The position numbers and the translations under genes are program-made. This document shows positions 1 to 13,600 of a stretch of 64,000 bases of DNA, one piece after another; the stretch's first letter is position 1, and every line of letters starts with the position of its first letter. Origin of the DNA: Cercis canadensis. Taxonomy: Eukaryota; Streptophyta; Magnoliopsida; Fabales; Fabaceae. The stretch spans positions 173,613-237,612 of the forward strand of contig QAOA01000370.1 of the NCBI GenBank assembly GCA_003255065.1, given 5' to 3'. Below the pieces are notes generated by a model, which was not told where the DNA came from, made no database searches, and saw only the letters and a program-made list of their open reading frames with translations.

Positions 1-300
1 CTTTTTTGCCTCACTTTTGTGTTCCCCTAATTTGGGGGGTTTGGAGAGAAAAAAATAGTTTACTATTATACCTCTATTTATTTTTTCAAATTCTTTTTCA
101 AATACTATTTAAATAACATTATTAAATCTTCTATTAAATATATTAACTTTATAAATAAAGGATAAATTTGTAAAATTATAAATTTTTATTTATTTCCTTT
201 CATGTTCTCTCATTTTGCTTATTTTAATCATCCAAACAAAGGAGAGGAAAACCCTCCCTTTCCTCTCTTCTCTCCTCCAAAAAAACTCCCAAACAGACCC
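1..300 (+). mobile_element. MITE copy 1 (right part, cut by window edge)
   Basis: This is the right-hand 300 bp of a short non-autonomous DNA transposon that recurs at 5503, 15683, 21183 and 27222. It has an AT-rich core, then a pyrimidine-rich CCTTTCCTCTC tract, and ends AACTCCCAAACAGACCC just before TTA. That end is the inverted complement of the left terminus seen in complete copies. There is no coding capacity. The left end lies outside the window. Confidence 0.8.
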
Positions 301-3300
301 TTAACCTCAAACAAGAAGCCATAATCCCTTGACTCTCAACCTTAACACTAAATCTAAACCTTTAACCTTAATCCCTAAATCATAAATTCTAGTCCCTTAA
401 CACTAGACCCTACATCCTTAACCCTTAACATTAAGTCACCCTTAACCCTAAACCTTAAACCAAAGGTCCAAAATCTTAAACCCTAGATTCTTAATCTAAA
501 TCTTAGATACTTAACCCTAAATGCTATACCTTAAACCCTTAACCCTAATCCCAAAACCTAAGCCCTTGAGACATAAACTCTAGATGCTTAACCCTAATTC
601 CTAAATCCTAGACCCTTAACCTCAACCTTAAATGCTTAACCTTAAACACTTAACTCTAAACCCTAAATCTTAGATACAAGGCCCTAAACCCTAGATCCAA
701 AGCCCTAAACCATAGACCTTTAACCTAATTTATAAATCCTAGATGATGAACCCTAAGCCTTATATACCTTAAACTCATGACTTGTAACCCTAAATTCAAA
801 AATAAACCCAATCTATAAATCATAGACCCTAAACTTTAAACCTATAACCTAATCTCAAACCCTAGATATTTAACCTTAATTCCTAAACCTTACTAGCCTA
901 ACCTTAAACCCTTGATCCTAAACCTTAGATATTAAACCCTAAACCCAAACTCTTGACCCTTAACCCTAAATCTTAGATCTTAAGCCCTCATGCTTAGACC
1001 CTTAATATAAACCCTTAACCCTAAATCCTAAAGCCTAACCATTAACCCTAGGCCCTAAACTATACACCCTAGACACTAACCCCTTAAACCTAGACCCTAA
1101 ACCCTTAACTTGATATTTAACACTAAAATTGAAACCCTAAACCCTAAACTCTAAACTCAATATTTAGCACTAAACATGAAGTACTAAACCCTAAGTTATA
1201 GACACTAAAACTTAAACGCTAAATCCTATAGCCTATACTCTAAAACTAAGGTCGTATATCTTAAACTCTAAACCTTAAATCTTAGAACTTAGACACTAAA
1301 CCCTAAATTTTAGATCATTAATTAAATTTTAAGCCCTAAACACTAAATCTTAAACCCTAAAAATTCTAAATCTTAAATCCTAAAGCCTAAAACATAAACC
1401 TTTAATTAAAAATGTAAACCCTTTACCCCAAATCTTATATCTTACATTTTTGACCCCTAACCCTAAATCCTAAATCCTAGACCCTTAACCCTAAAAACTA
1501 AACCCTCAGACTTCGAACCCTAAAAACTAAATCCTAAATCTTAAATTCTAAATCATAAATTCTAAATCATAAATCCTAGACACTAAACCTTTATTCCTAA
1601 ACCCTATACATTAAACTTGAACCCTAACCCTTAAATCGTATGCTCTAAACCATAAACCCTACACCTTTAACCGAAACCCTAATCCCTAGACTCTTCATCC
1701 TTTAACCTAAATGCTAGATGCTAAGCCCTAAATCCTAGTCAGTTAATGTAAACTCGAAGCCCTTAATTGTAGACACTAAACCCAAATCCTAGACCCAAAA
1801 CCCAAAATCCAAAACCTTAAACTCTAAAACCTACATCATAAACCCTAGACACAACCATAGAAACTAAATCTTAAATTTTAAACCTTAAACCCTAGACCTT
1901 ATGAAATCATATACCTTTAATCTAAAGATGCTTAACACAAAGCACTTGACCCAATACCTAATATCATGACCCTTAATCGTAAATCCTAAGCTCTAGAAAC
2001 TAAACTCTAAATCATAGTCTCTAAACTCTAAACGCTAGACTCTTAATATGAACCCTAGGCCCTTAATCCTAAATCTTAAACCCTAGATCCTTAACTCTAA
2101 ACCATACACCCATAGACCTTTAACCTAAGCTCTAGATGCTTAACTTTAATCCCAAAACTCTAGATTCTAGAGCCTTTACCCTAAATCTTAAACCACATGG
2201 ATACTAATCCTTAAAACCTCAATCCTAGACCTTTTACCCTAAATCCTAGTACCACAATCCTAAATGCTAAACTACAAATTATAAACCCTAAGTCCTAGAC
2301 AGTATACCTTAAAACTTAGTCCCTAAATCCTAGAACCTTAACTTGAAACCCTAAACCCTAAATCTTAAGTCCTAAACTCTTGGCCCTCAAACTTAAAACC
2401 AAGATCCTAAACCCAAAATCTTATACCCTAAACCTAAATCCTAGATGCTTAACCTTAGACCATATACCTTAAATTCTTGACCCATAATGCTAAATTTTAA
2501 CCCTAGACACTAAACCCTAGATCATAGACTTTAACCCTAGATGATAGATCTTGAATCTTAAAGGCTTCGCCTTAAACCCTGAATTCAAATATAGATCCTA
2601 AACCTTAAACATCATATCCAAACCTTAAATTTTAAATTTTAAACCTTAAACCCATGAACCCTAAACCTTAGATTCCAAACCCTAAATCATAGTGTCTTAA
2701 CCTAAACACTAAAACTTATAGCCTAATCTTAAGAGTCATAAATTCTTGATACTAAATCCTAAACCCTAAATCTAAAACCCTAAGCAATAAACCTTAAACC
2801 TTAAATCATAGACCCTAAACTCTAGACCTTTAAACTAATCCTAAACCCTAGATGGTTAACCCTAATTCTTAAACCTTAAACCCTAGTGGCTTAACCCTAA
2901 ATCCCTTGATCTTAAACCCTAAACCCAAAGCCTTGACCCTTAGCCCTAAACCTTAGATCATAAGCCCTAACGCCTAGACCCTTAACGTAAATCATTAACC
3001 TTAAATCCTAGACCTTAAATCCTAAAGTCATAACCATTAACCTTAGGCCCTAAACCATACACCTTAGACACTAAACCCTAAACCCCTTAAGCCCTTAAAC
3101 CTAGATCCTATACCCTTAACTCGATGTTTAACACTAAAAAGAAAATCCTAAACTACAGACTCTAAACCCTAAACTCTCGATGTTTAACACTAAACATGAA
3201 ACCCAAAATACTAGGCCATAGACACTAAATCCTAAACTTTAAATCCTACACCCTATACTCTAAAACCAAGACCTTAAATCTTAAACGCTAAATACTAAAC

Positions 3301-5502
3301 CTTAAATCCTAGAACTTAGACACTAAACCCTAGACACTAAACCTTAAACCTTAGATTGTTAATTAAACCCTAAGCCCTTAAACCCTAGACAAAACACCCT
3401 AAACCCTAGATCCTAACCTTTAAACTATAAATCCTAAATTTTAGACCCTAAACCTTAGACCTTTAACCATCTTTGACCCCTAATCTTAGACCTTTAACCT
3501 TAGAAATTAAACCCTTAATCCTAGACCGCTAACCCTAAAAACTAAATGCTAAATCATAGACCTTTAACCTTAAAAACTAAACCCTAAATCATAAACTCAT
3601 ACTAAATCTTCATCCTAAACCCTATACCTTAAAACCTAAACTTTAAACTTTAAATCGTATACCCTAAACCATAAACCTTACACCTTTAACCAAAACCCTA
3701 GGCCCTCAACCCTAATCCTTAGACCCTTCATCCTTCACACTAAATGCTAGATCCTAAGCCTAAACCCTAGACCATTAACATAAAACCCAAGCTTTTAACC
3801 CTATATACTAAAACCTAAATCGTAAACCTTAAACCACCTAAATCCAAAACACAAAACCATAAACCATAGACCTTACATGTAAACTCTATACCACTAACCC
3901 TAGAAATTAAACTTTAAATCTTAAACCTTAGACCCTAAACTCTAAACACTTAACCTTAATCCCTAGACCCTAAGAAACCATTTAGCCTTAACCTAAACAC
4001 TAGATGCTTAACTTTAACCCCTTGACCATATACCCTAAACTCATAACCCTTAATCATAAATCCTAAACCCTAAAGCATAGTCTCTATACTCTAAATCCTA
4101 AACTCTTAACATGAACCCTAGCCTTTAACCCTAGACCCTAAACCCTAAGCCTTAAATCCTTAACCCTTAACCTTACACCTATGACCTTTAACTTAAACTG
4201 TAGATGCTTAACTCTAATCCCAAAACCTTAAATCCTAGAGCTTTAACCTTAAACCCTAATTAAGCCAACTAGAACCTCAACCTCAACCCTTAATGCTTAA
4301 CCCTAAACAATTAACCATAAACCCTATAGGTAATCCTAAACATTAAATCTTAACCCTAAACACTATATCTTAAAATTTAGACTCTAAACCCTAAACTCTA
4401 GAACCTTAACCCAAAATCTTATGCCCTAAACCTTAGATACACCCTTGACCTTTAAACTTAAAACCAAGATCATAAACTCGAAAGCCTAGACCCTAAACCT
4501 AAATCTTAGATGCTTAACCCTAGACCCTATACCTTAAACTCTTGACCCATAATCCTAAATCCTAAAACCTAGACCCCATAGGCTTAAACCTAAACCTTAA
4601 ACTCTAGATACTAAACCCCAAACCGTTGATCATAAGCCTTAAATCCTAGACCATTAACCTAAACCTTGAACACTAAATCCCAAATTATAGGCTCTTGACC
4701 AAAACCCTAGAACCTACAACTTAAACTTAAGATCCGTAACCCTAAGTCATAAACCCTAGGCACTAAACTTTAAGCTTTAAACCATATATCCTAAACCCTA
4801 AATTATAAATCCTAGACCCTTAACCTATTCCTAAGCCTTAATTGCTTAACCTCAATCCTTCATCCATAAACCCTACATTCTTAATCATAAACCTTAAACT
4901 ATAGACTCTTAACCTTAAATCCTACACCCTTGACCCTTAACCCTAAATTATATATGCTTAACCCTAATTCATAAACTTTAAATCTTAAATTCTTAACCTT
5001 AAACCTTAAATCATATACCTTTAACTTATTCCCTAAATTCCAGATTTGAATCATAGACCCTATACCTTAAACTCATGACTTATAACTTTAAATCCAAAAC
5101 CCTAGCCAATAAACCCTAAACCCTAGATCCTTAACCTATTTTGAAGCCTTAGATGGTTAACACTAATCCATAAACCTTAAACCCTAAACCCTCATGACTT
5201 AACCTTAACTCCTTGACTCTAAATCATAGATAATAAACCCTAAACTATAGATCATAGGCCCTAACCCTTAGACCCTTAACTTAAACTCTTAACCCTTAAC
5301 CTTCATAACTAAACATTAGACACTAAACCTTAAATTAGAAACTATTAACCATAAACCCTAAACCCATGACCATTCAGCCTAGGCCCTAAACTATACATTT
5401 GAGATGTTAAACCCTCAAGCTTTAAGCCCTTAAACCTACACACTAAACCTTAAACTCTCGATGTTTAACACTAAAAACAAAACCTTAAATCCTTGACACT
5501 TA
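301..5502 (+). repeat. Degenerate telomere-like array, large unit A
   Basis: The stretch is made almost entirely of degenerate CCCTAAA heptamers (CCTTAAA, CCCTAGA, ACTTAAA, TCCTAAA and similar), all in one orientation, with only a few perfect tandem heptamers. The same long string of variants reappears nearly unchanged at 10691-15682 and in part at 5943, 16936, 21616 and 27659. A more diverged internal repeat is visible: words near 840 recur near 2830 and 5110, those near 1100 near 3070, and those near 1690 near 3710. It is therefore an old telomere-like tract amplified in large blocks, not a functional telomere. No gene is present. Confidence 0.93.
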
Positions 5503-5942
5503 GGATTTGTTTGAGAGTTAAAATTGGGGGGAAAGGACAGGAAAGGAAAGGAATAAATGTGTCCATCACTTTGTTTGGGAGTTCAAGATTAAAAAGGGAA
5601 AGGAAACCAAAGGGTAATCTCAAACCCTTACATTCCTTTTTTGCCTCACTTTTGTGTTCCCCTAATTTGGGGGGTTTTGAGAGAAAAAAATAGTTTACTA
5701 TTATACCTCTATTTATTTCTTCAAATTCTTTTTCAAATACTATTTAAATAACATTATTAAATCTTATATTAAATATATTAACTTTATAAATAAAGGATAA
5801 ATTTGTAAAATTATAAATTTTTATTTATTTCCTTTCATTTCCTCTCATTTTGCTCATTTTAATCATCCAAACAAACGAGAGGAAAACCCTCCCTTTCCTC
5901 TCCTCTCCTCTCCTCTCCCCTCTAAAAACACTCCCATAATCC
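5503..5942 (+). mobile_element. MITE copy 2 (Harbinger/Tourist-like)
   Basis: This is a full-length copy of about 440 bp. It begins GGATTTGTTTGAGAGTT immediately after TTA, continues through a purine-rich GGAAAGGAAAGG tract and an AT-rich core, and ends in a pyrimidine-rich tract. Its right terminus (CTCCCATAATCC) is more decayed than in copies 4 and 5. The 66-codon open frame inside is shared by the other copies only because the DNA is repeated and resembles no protein I know. Confidence 0.8.
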
Positions 5943-6832
5943 TAAACCTCAAACAAGAAGTCATAATCCCTTGACTCTCAACCTTTTGTGATTTAGATTT
6001 GGAAATTCCTTAATCCCTAAATCATAAGTTCGAGACCCTTAACACTAGACCCTACATCCTTAACCCTTAACATTAAGTCAACCTTAACACTAAACCTTAA
6101 ACCAAAGGTCCAAAATCTTAAACCCTAGATTCTTAATCTAAATCTTAGATACTTAACCCTAAATGCTAGACCTTAAACCCTTAACCCTAAACCCAAAACC
6201 TAAGCCCTTGAGACATAAACTCTAGATGCTTTACCCTAATTCCTAAATCCTAGACCCTTAATCTCAACCTTAAATGTTGAACCTTAAACAATTAACTCTA
6301 AACCCTAAATCTTAGATACAAGGAACCCTAATTCCTAAATCCTAGACCCTTAACCTCAACCTTAAATGCTAAACCTTAAACAATTAACTCTAAACCCTAA
6401 ATCTTAGATACAAGGCCCTAAACCCTAGATCCAAAGCCCTAAACCATAGACCTTTAACCTAATTTATAAATCCTAGATGATGAACCCTAAGCCTTATACC
6501 TTAAACTCATGACTTGTAACCCTAAATTCAAAAATAAACCCAATCTGTAAATCATAGACCCTAAACTCTAAACCTTTAACCTAATCTCAAACCCTAGATA
6601 TTTAACCTTAATTCCTAAACCTTACTAGCCTAACCTTAAACCCTTGATCCTAAACCTTAGATATTAAACCTTAAATCCAAACTCTTGACCCTTAACCCTA
6701 AACCTTAGATCTTAAGTCCTAATGCTTAGATCCTTAATATAAACCCTTAACCCTAAATCCTAAAGCCTAACCATTAACCTTAGGCCCTAAACTATACACC
6801 CTAGACACTAACCCCTTAAACCTAGACCCTAA
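5943..6832 (+). repeat. Telomere-like array, start of large unit B
   Basis: The sequence follows unit A from about 301 to 1092, with one extra local tandem duplication of period 92 (6233-6323 repeated at 6325-6415). It stops at a single ambiguous base (6833), after which ordinary non-repetitive DNA begins, so the right boundary may be an assembly join. Confidence 0.9.
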
Positions 6833-6979
6833 NTTTTCTAAAGAAGAAAAGGACATGGACTAAGAAAAGTAATCCTTGTGGTGTTTGTACGCTTTTGGTG
6901 TTTGTTTGTTATTGTTGTTCTCTCATTTGCTCCTGTATGAGTTCTTCTTGAATTGTAGTAAGTAACCTATTTCTTGTAG

Positions 6980-7517
6980 GATCAAGTGAGAAAGGCACAA
7001 AAGCTGATTGCTGAAGAAAACAAACAGAAAGTTGTAAAGATCATTACTGAGAAGGCTGAACTAAACTGGCTGCTTTAGATGGGAAAACATTTTGCATATC
7101 TTGTGTTGATGTTGGTTTGGATGTACCTACGAAAGTCATGGAGCAGAAGTTAATTGCTGATTTGCTAATTAAATAAGAATCGCATTAGGCCTGGAAGATT
7201 GTATTATAGCTTTACTTTGTGTTCTACTCAATGCATTGTATGGTCTTGGGAGTCTAGTGTCTGTAGATGTCATCATATGCATAATTCAATTGCATTAGTT
7301 GTCTTGTGCGTTAGTATTAGTTTGGTTCTCTTTTAACTTCAAATACTAAGTTTTGATGATGCTGGTTGATGGACACAAGCTACAAACAAGGCTGTGGTTT
7401 GTGCTGGGGTGCCAGAGAAGGGAAAAAAAAGGGAAGGTGGAGTGGCTGAGTAATGTCTTGGGTCCTCTAAAAGGAGGGAGGTGTGGTAAAGGAAAAGGTG
7501 GTCTTGCGACAGAGCAG
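6980..7517 (+). pseudogene. Alanyl-tRNA synthetase C-terminal fragment
   Basis: Two exon-like blocks match the C-terminal region of plant cytosolic/mitochondrial alanyl-tRNA synthetase, the enzyme that charges tRNA-Ala. Block one (6980 to about 7150) starts after a splice-acceptor-like TTGTAG, reads VRKAQKLIAEENK, then shifts frame before LDGKTFCISCVDVGLD. Block two (about 7366-7517) reads NKAVVCAGVPEKG and, in another frame, VEWLSNVLGPLKG followed by the DHHA1 glycine-rich segment GRCGKGKGGLA, and ends at a GT donor. Intron-like DNA lies between them, so this came from a genomic copy and not from reverse-transcribed mRNA. Aminoacylation and editing domains are absent and there are frameshifts and a stop, so it is a dead fragment. 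Confidence 0.8.
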
Positions 7518-8415
7518 GTTAGTATTTCACTTGTTACGTAAGTTTGTTAGTACTGTCCATTATACTTGTCCTTTATTGTCTGAGTGAGAATTTGCACCTT
7601 AAAAGTTGGAATTTACATGCCAACTAAGAGAGGAGGGGGCCTCCCCAAAAATGGATTAGTACAGTAGAACAAGCTCCACCCTCGTCTTTTTTCTCCTTTT
7701 TATTTCCCAGAAAAAGGGCACCAAGCTATTTAGGAGGTTTGTGCTTGAAGAGTGTGATTGTAAAATTGTAACTAATATAGTTTTGAACTTATTTTCAAGA
7801 AGTCTTAGTTTACATGCTCCTACATGTATCCTAAAATATGATCTAATTTGCTAAAGAAGTTCATATTGATGACATCAATTTTCAGTATGTTAGGAAAATA
7901 TCTATTGTTGTTCAAAGTTATCTAATACAACATTTTGTTTTTGAAGATTGTGTTATATATTTTTCAGCTTCATCATCCATATTTTGAAAAATAATAAATA
8001 AATTTGAAGATTGTGTTATATTTTGGCCAAAATTGTGCTACATTAAAAATTTAAGGATAACATAATTGTGATAGCAAATGTTGTATTCCAACACTTCTTG
8101 ATTTGTCCCAGAACTCTTACACATAGAAGATTCTTGAATCATCCTTCTTCTAAACTATTGTTAATGTGTATTGGATTGCCAATCCATTATGATGTTCTTG
8201 TATATATTTACAGCTTATAACACATTTAGTTGAAGTAATAAATCACCAAATACTATAATTATATTAATTTGGTATGAAAAATTAGTTCATGATGAAATGT
8301 ATAGGTCAAAGAGTAATCTGTTGTTATTTGGTAATTTGTGATTGGTGTCATATGGTTTGTTTGCCCAATTAGTTATGCATATCTGTCCAACATGAGTTTC
8401 TTCATTCAATGCTTG

Positions 8416-8436
8416 TATATATATATATATATATAT
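8416..8436. repeat. TA dinucleotide microsatellite
   Basis: About ten TA units in AT-rich DNA of the island. Confidence 0.9.
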
Positions 8437-8772
8437 GATGATTTAGAACTTGCAATTTGGCTTTTTTGCTCCTTTAATTTTTTATTGTTCAGTCTGTAAC
8501 TTGATAATATAAGTATTTTGATTGTTGTTATAGTATTTACTGTAAGTATTTGATTTTAGGGCTATAGAGAATTTTGATGATGCTCGAAATGTAATAGAGG
8601 CCTTGAATGGATTTGAACTTCAGCCAATTAGAAGAAAGAGTATCACAAATTATCATTGTTGATTGGGCTTTCAACCAATCAGAGGAAAGAGTATTAGGTA
8701 TGTTTCTACATTGCATTTTGTAGCTGTATTTCAAAACACGTGCTTTTAATTTCACCTCTATGATGAGCTTGG

Positions 8773-10690
8773 AGCTATCACCTTAACCTCAACCATGGAT
8801 GCTTAACTCTGATTCCTAAACCCTAAATCATAAACCTTAGATACTAAATTTTAAATCCTAAACTCTAAAACATAAACATTGAACTATAATCCCTAGACAC
8901 TAAACCCTAAATTCTAGATGCTATACCCTAGACTCTAAATTTTAAACCCTAGACACAACTTTAAACTCTTGACCCTTAATCCTAAACTCAAAACCCTATA
9001 TCCTTAACTTAAATCTTATATGCTTAACCCTAAATTGTAGGCCCTATACCCGAAACTCATGACCCTTAAAAATATATCCTAAACCCTAGAATGTTAATGT
9101 AAACTCTAAGCCTTTAACCTTAAACTCTAAACCCTGGACAAAACAACCTAAACCCTAAACCTTAAACTTTTAAACTTGAAACTCTAAATCCTAAACCTTA
9201 GACCCCTTAACCAAAACAATAGATCCTTAACTTAAAATTCTAAACCCTAAAGATTAAACAATATTCCCTAAACAATAAATACTACACCTTTAACTTAAAC
9301 CCTAATCCTTGGACCTTTGACCCTTAATCCTAAATCTTGGATTCTAAGCCTTAAATCCTAGACCATTAATGTAAACCTTAAGTCGTTAATCCTAATTTGT
9401 AGACACTAAACCTTAAACCCTAGACCCAAAATCTTAAACCATAAACCATAAAACCTACATCATAAACCCTAGACACATAACCATAGACCCTAGACCTTAA
9501 ACGTTAGACCCTACGAAACCATATACCTTTAATCTAAAGATGCTTAACACAAAACACTTGACCAATACTCTAAACTCATTACCCTTAACTGGAAATCCTA
9601 AACTCTAGAAATTAAACCCTAAATTGTAGTCTCTAAACTCTAAACCTTAGACTCTAAATATGAAACCTAGGCCCTTAATCCTAAATTTTAAACCTTAGAT
9701 CCTTAACTCTAAACCATACACCCTAGACCATTAACCTAAACTCTAGATGCTTAAGTTTAATTCTAAAACCCCAAACTCTAAAGCCTTAATCCTAAATTTT
9801 AAACCACCTAGACCCTAACCTTAAAACATAAATCTTAGACCTTTAACCCTAAACACTTAACCCTAAACCCTAGTGCCACAATCCTAAACCCTAAACTATA
9901 AACTATAAACCCTAAGCAATAGACACTATACCTTAAAACTTAATCCCTAAATCCTAATTCTTAAATTCCAAAACCTTAACCCAAAACCCTAGATCTTAAA
10001 CCTTAAATATAAAACCCTAAATCCTAAACTCTTGACAATCAAACTTAAAACTAAGATCCTAAACCCAAAATTCTAGACCCTAAACCTAAATCCTAGATGC
10101 TTACCTTAAACACCTGACCCGTAATCCTAAATCCTAACCATATATACTAAACCCTAAACCCTAGATCATAGACACTAAATCCTAACGGCTTAACCATAAA
10201 CCCTAAGCCCGAAAATATAGATTTTAAACCCTAGATATTAGATCCAAACCCTAAATTCTAAACATTAAACCCATGATCCAAAGCCCTTAACCAAAATCAT
10301 GAACCTTAAACCGTAGACTCCAAACCCTAAATCATACTCTCGTAGCCTAAACGCTATAGCCTATAGCTTAAACTCAAGACCTATAACCTTAAATCATAAA
10401 CTCTTGATACTAAGCCCAAAACTATAAATCTTAGACCCTAACTTAATCTTAAGCCCTAGTTTTTTAACCTTATTTCTTAAACCTTAAACCCTAGAGGTTT
10501 AACCCTAAATCTAAACACTAAACTCTAAATCTTTAACCCTTAATTTTATATCCTAAACTTTTAAACTTAAACTCTAAATCATAGACCTTATAACTTAAAC
10601 CCTAAACCCTACACCCTTGACCATAAATCCTAGACCTTTAGTCTAAACCCTCGATGTTAACCCTAAATTTTAGATTCTTAACCCTACATC
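8773..10690 (+). repeat. Telomere-like array, more diverged block
   Basis: CCCTAAA-type degenerate heptamers, same orientation as the rest. By eye the order of variants follows unit A positions roughly 1200-2800 (for example the 9400-9600 stretch against 1800-1990, and 10030-10110 against 2380-2450), but with many more differences than between the large units. It looks like an older relative of the amplified unit. No gene is present. Confidence 0.85.
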
Positions 10691-13600
10691 TTAAACCCTA
10701 AATCCTAGACCCTTAACCTCAACCTTAAACACTTAACTCTAAACCCTAAATCTTAGATACAAGGCCCTAAACCCTAGATCCAAAGCCCTAAACCATAGAC
10801 CTTTAACCTAATTTATAAATCCTAGATGATGAACCCTAAGCCTTATACCTTAAACTCATGACTTGTAACCCTAAATTCAAAAATAAACCTAATCTGTAAA
10901 TCATAGACCCTAAACTCTAAACCTTTAACCTAATCTCAAACCCTAGATATTTAACCTTAATTCCTAAACCTTACTAGCCTAACCTTAAACCCTTGCTCCT
11001 AAATCTTAGATATTAAACCCTAAACCTAAAATCTTGACCCTTTACCCTAAATCGTAGATCTTAAGCCCTAATGGTTAGACCCTTAATGTAAACCCTTAAC
11101 ACTCTAAACCTTTAACCTAATCTCAAACCCTAGATATTTAACCTTAAGTCCTAAACCTTACTAGCCTAACCTTAAACCCTTGCTCCTAAACCCAAACTCT
11201 TGACCCTTTACCCTAAACCTTAGATCTTAAGCCCTAATGGTTAGACCCTTAATGTAAACCTTTAACCCTAAATCCTAAAGCCTAACCATTAACCTTAGGC
11301 CCTAAACTATACACCCTAGACACTAACCCCTTAAACCTAGACCCTAAACCCTTAACTTGATATTTAACACTAAAATTGAAACCCTAAACTCTAAACTTGA
11401 TATTTAGCACTAAACATGAAGCACTAAACCCTAAGTTATAGACACTAAACCTTAAACGCTAAATCCTATAGCCTATACTCTCAAACTAAGGTCGTATATC
11501 TTAAACTCTAAACCTTAAATCTTAGAACTTAGACACTAAACCCTAAATTTTAGATCATTAATTAAACTTTAAGCCCTTAACACTAAATCTTAAACCCTAA
11601 AAATTCTAAATCTTAAATCCTAAACCCTAAAACATAAACCTTTAATTAAAAATGTAAACCCTTTACCCCAAATCTTATATCTTACATTTTTGACCCCTAA
11701 CCCTAAATCCTAAATCCTAGACCCTTAACCCTAAAAACTAAACCCTCAGACTTCGAACCCTAAAAACTAAATCCTAAATCTTAAATTCTAAATCATAAAT
11801 CCTAGACACTAAACCTTTATGCCTAGACCCTACACATTAAACTTGAACCCTAACCCTTAAATCGTATGCTCTAAACCATAAACCCTACACCTTTAACCTA
11901 AACCCTAATCCCTAGACTCTTCATCCTTTAACCTAAATGCTAGATGCTAAGCCCTAAATCCTAGTCAGTTAATGTAAACTCGAAGCCCTTAATTGTAGAC
12001 ACTAAACCCAAATCCTAGACCCAAAACACAAAACCTTAAACTCTAAAACCTACATCATAAACCCTAGACACAACCATAGAAACTAAATCTTAAAATTTAA
12101 ACCTTAAACCCTAGACCTTATGAAATCATATACCTTTAATCTAAAGATGCTTAACACAAAGCACTTGACCCAATACCTAATATCATGACCCTTAATCGTA
12201 AATCCTAAGCTCTAGAAACTAAACTCTAAATCATAGTCTCTAAACTCTAAACCCTAGACTCTTAATATGAACCCTAGGCCCTTAATCCTAAATCTTAAAC
12301 CCTAGATCCTTAACTCTAAACCATACACCCATAGACCTTTAACCTAAGCTCTAGATGCTTAACTTTAATCCCAAAACTCTAGATTCTAGAGCCTTTACCC
12401 TAAATCTTAAACCACATGGATACTAATCCTTAAAACCTCAATCCTAGACCTTTTACCCTAAACCCTAGTTCCACAATCCTAAATGCTAAACTACAAATTA
12501 TAAACCCTAAGTCCTAGACAGTATACCTTAAAACTTAGTCCCTAAATCCTAGAACCTTAACTTGAAACCCTAAACCCTAAATCTTAAGTCCTAAACTCTT
12601 GACCCTCAAACTTAAAACCAAGATCCTAAACCCAAAATCTTATACCCTAAACCTAAATCCTAGATGCTTAACCTTAGACCCTATACCTTAAATTCTTGAC
12701 CCATAATCCTAAATTTTAACCCTAGACACTAAACCCTAGATCATAGACTTTAACCCTAGATCATAGATCTTGAATCTTAGAGGCTTCGCCTTAAACCCTG
12801 AATTCAAATATCGATCCTAAACCTTAAACATCATATCCAAACCTTAAATTTTAAATTTTAAACCTTAAACCCATGAACCCTAAACCTTGAATTCTAAACC
12901 TTAGATTCTAAACCCTAAATCATAGTGTCTTAACCTAAACACTAAAACTTATAGCCTAATCTTAAGAGTCATAAATTCTTGATACTAAATCCTAAACCCT
13001 AAATCTAAAACCCTAAGCAATAAACCTTAAACCTTAAATCATAGACCCTAAACTCTAGACCTTTAAACTAATCCTAAACCCTAGATGGTTAACCCTAATT
13101 CTTAAACCTTCAACCCTAGTGGCTTAACCCTAAAACCCTTGATCTTAAACCCTAAACCCAAAGCCTTGACCCTTAGCCCTAAACCTTAGATCATAAGCCC
13201 TAACGCCTAGACCCTTAACGTAAATCATTAACCTTAAATCTTAGACCTTAAATCCTAAAGTTATAACCATTAATCTTAGGCCCTAAACCATACACCTTAG
13301 ACACAAAACCCTAAACCCCTTAAGCCCTTAAACCTAGATCCTATACCCTTAACTCGATGTTTAACACTAAAAAGAAAATCCTAAACTACAGACTCTAAAC
13401 CCTAAACTCTCGATGTTTAACACTAAACATGAAACCCAAAATCCTACACCCTATACTCTAAAACCAAGACCTTAAATCTTAAACGCTAAATACTAAACCT
13501 TAAATCCTAGAACTTAGGCACTAAACCTTAAACCTTAGATTGTTAATTAAACCCTAAGCCCTAAACCCTAGACAAAACACCCTAAACCCTAGATCCTAAC

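Larger units (their letters stand above)
6834..8772. other. Non-telomeric island inside the array
   Basis: This is about 1.9 kb of ordinary AT-rich plant DNA between two blocks of telomere-like repeats. It contains fragments of an alanyl-tRNA synthetase gene (6980-7517). A short coding-like piece near 8560-8620 (reading AIENFDDARNVIEALNGF) looks like part of an RRM-type domain, but this is weak. A 24-bp motif is also repeated in tandem (8621 and 8671 areas). The left edge is a single 'n'. The right edge runs directly into heptamer repeats near 8773, so at least that junction is read through. Confidence 0.7.

Noticed and set aside
1-5502. CRISPR-like or other direct-repeat/spacer array
   Set aside because: The repeat is a 7-bp telomere-type word without constant spacer length, in a plant genome.
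5493-5693. 66-codon frame repeated at 21173 and 27212, extended to 102 codons at 15673
   Set aside because: It lies over the left end of the MITE and is conserved only because the DNA is duplicated. A one-base indel changes its length, and it shows no protein family or codon bias.
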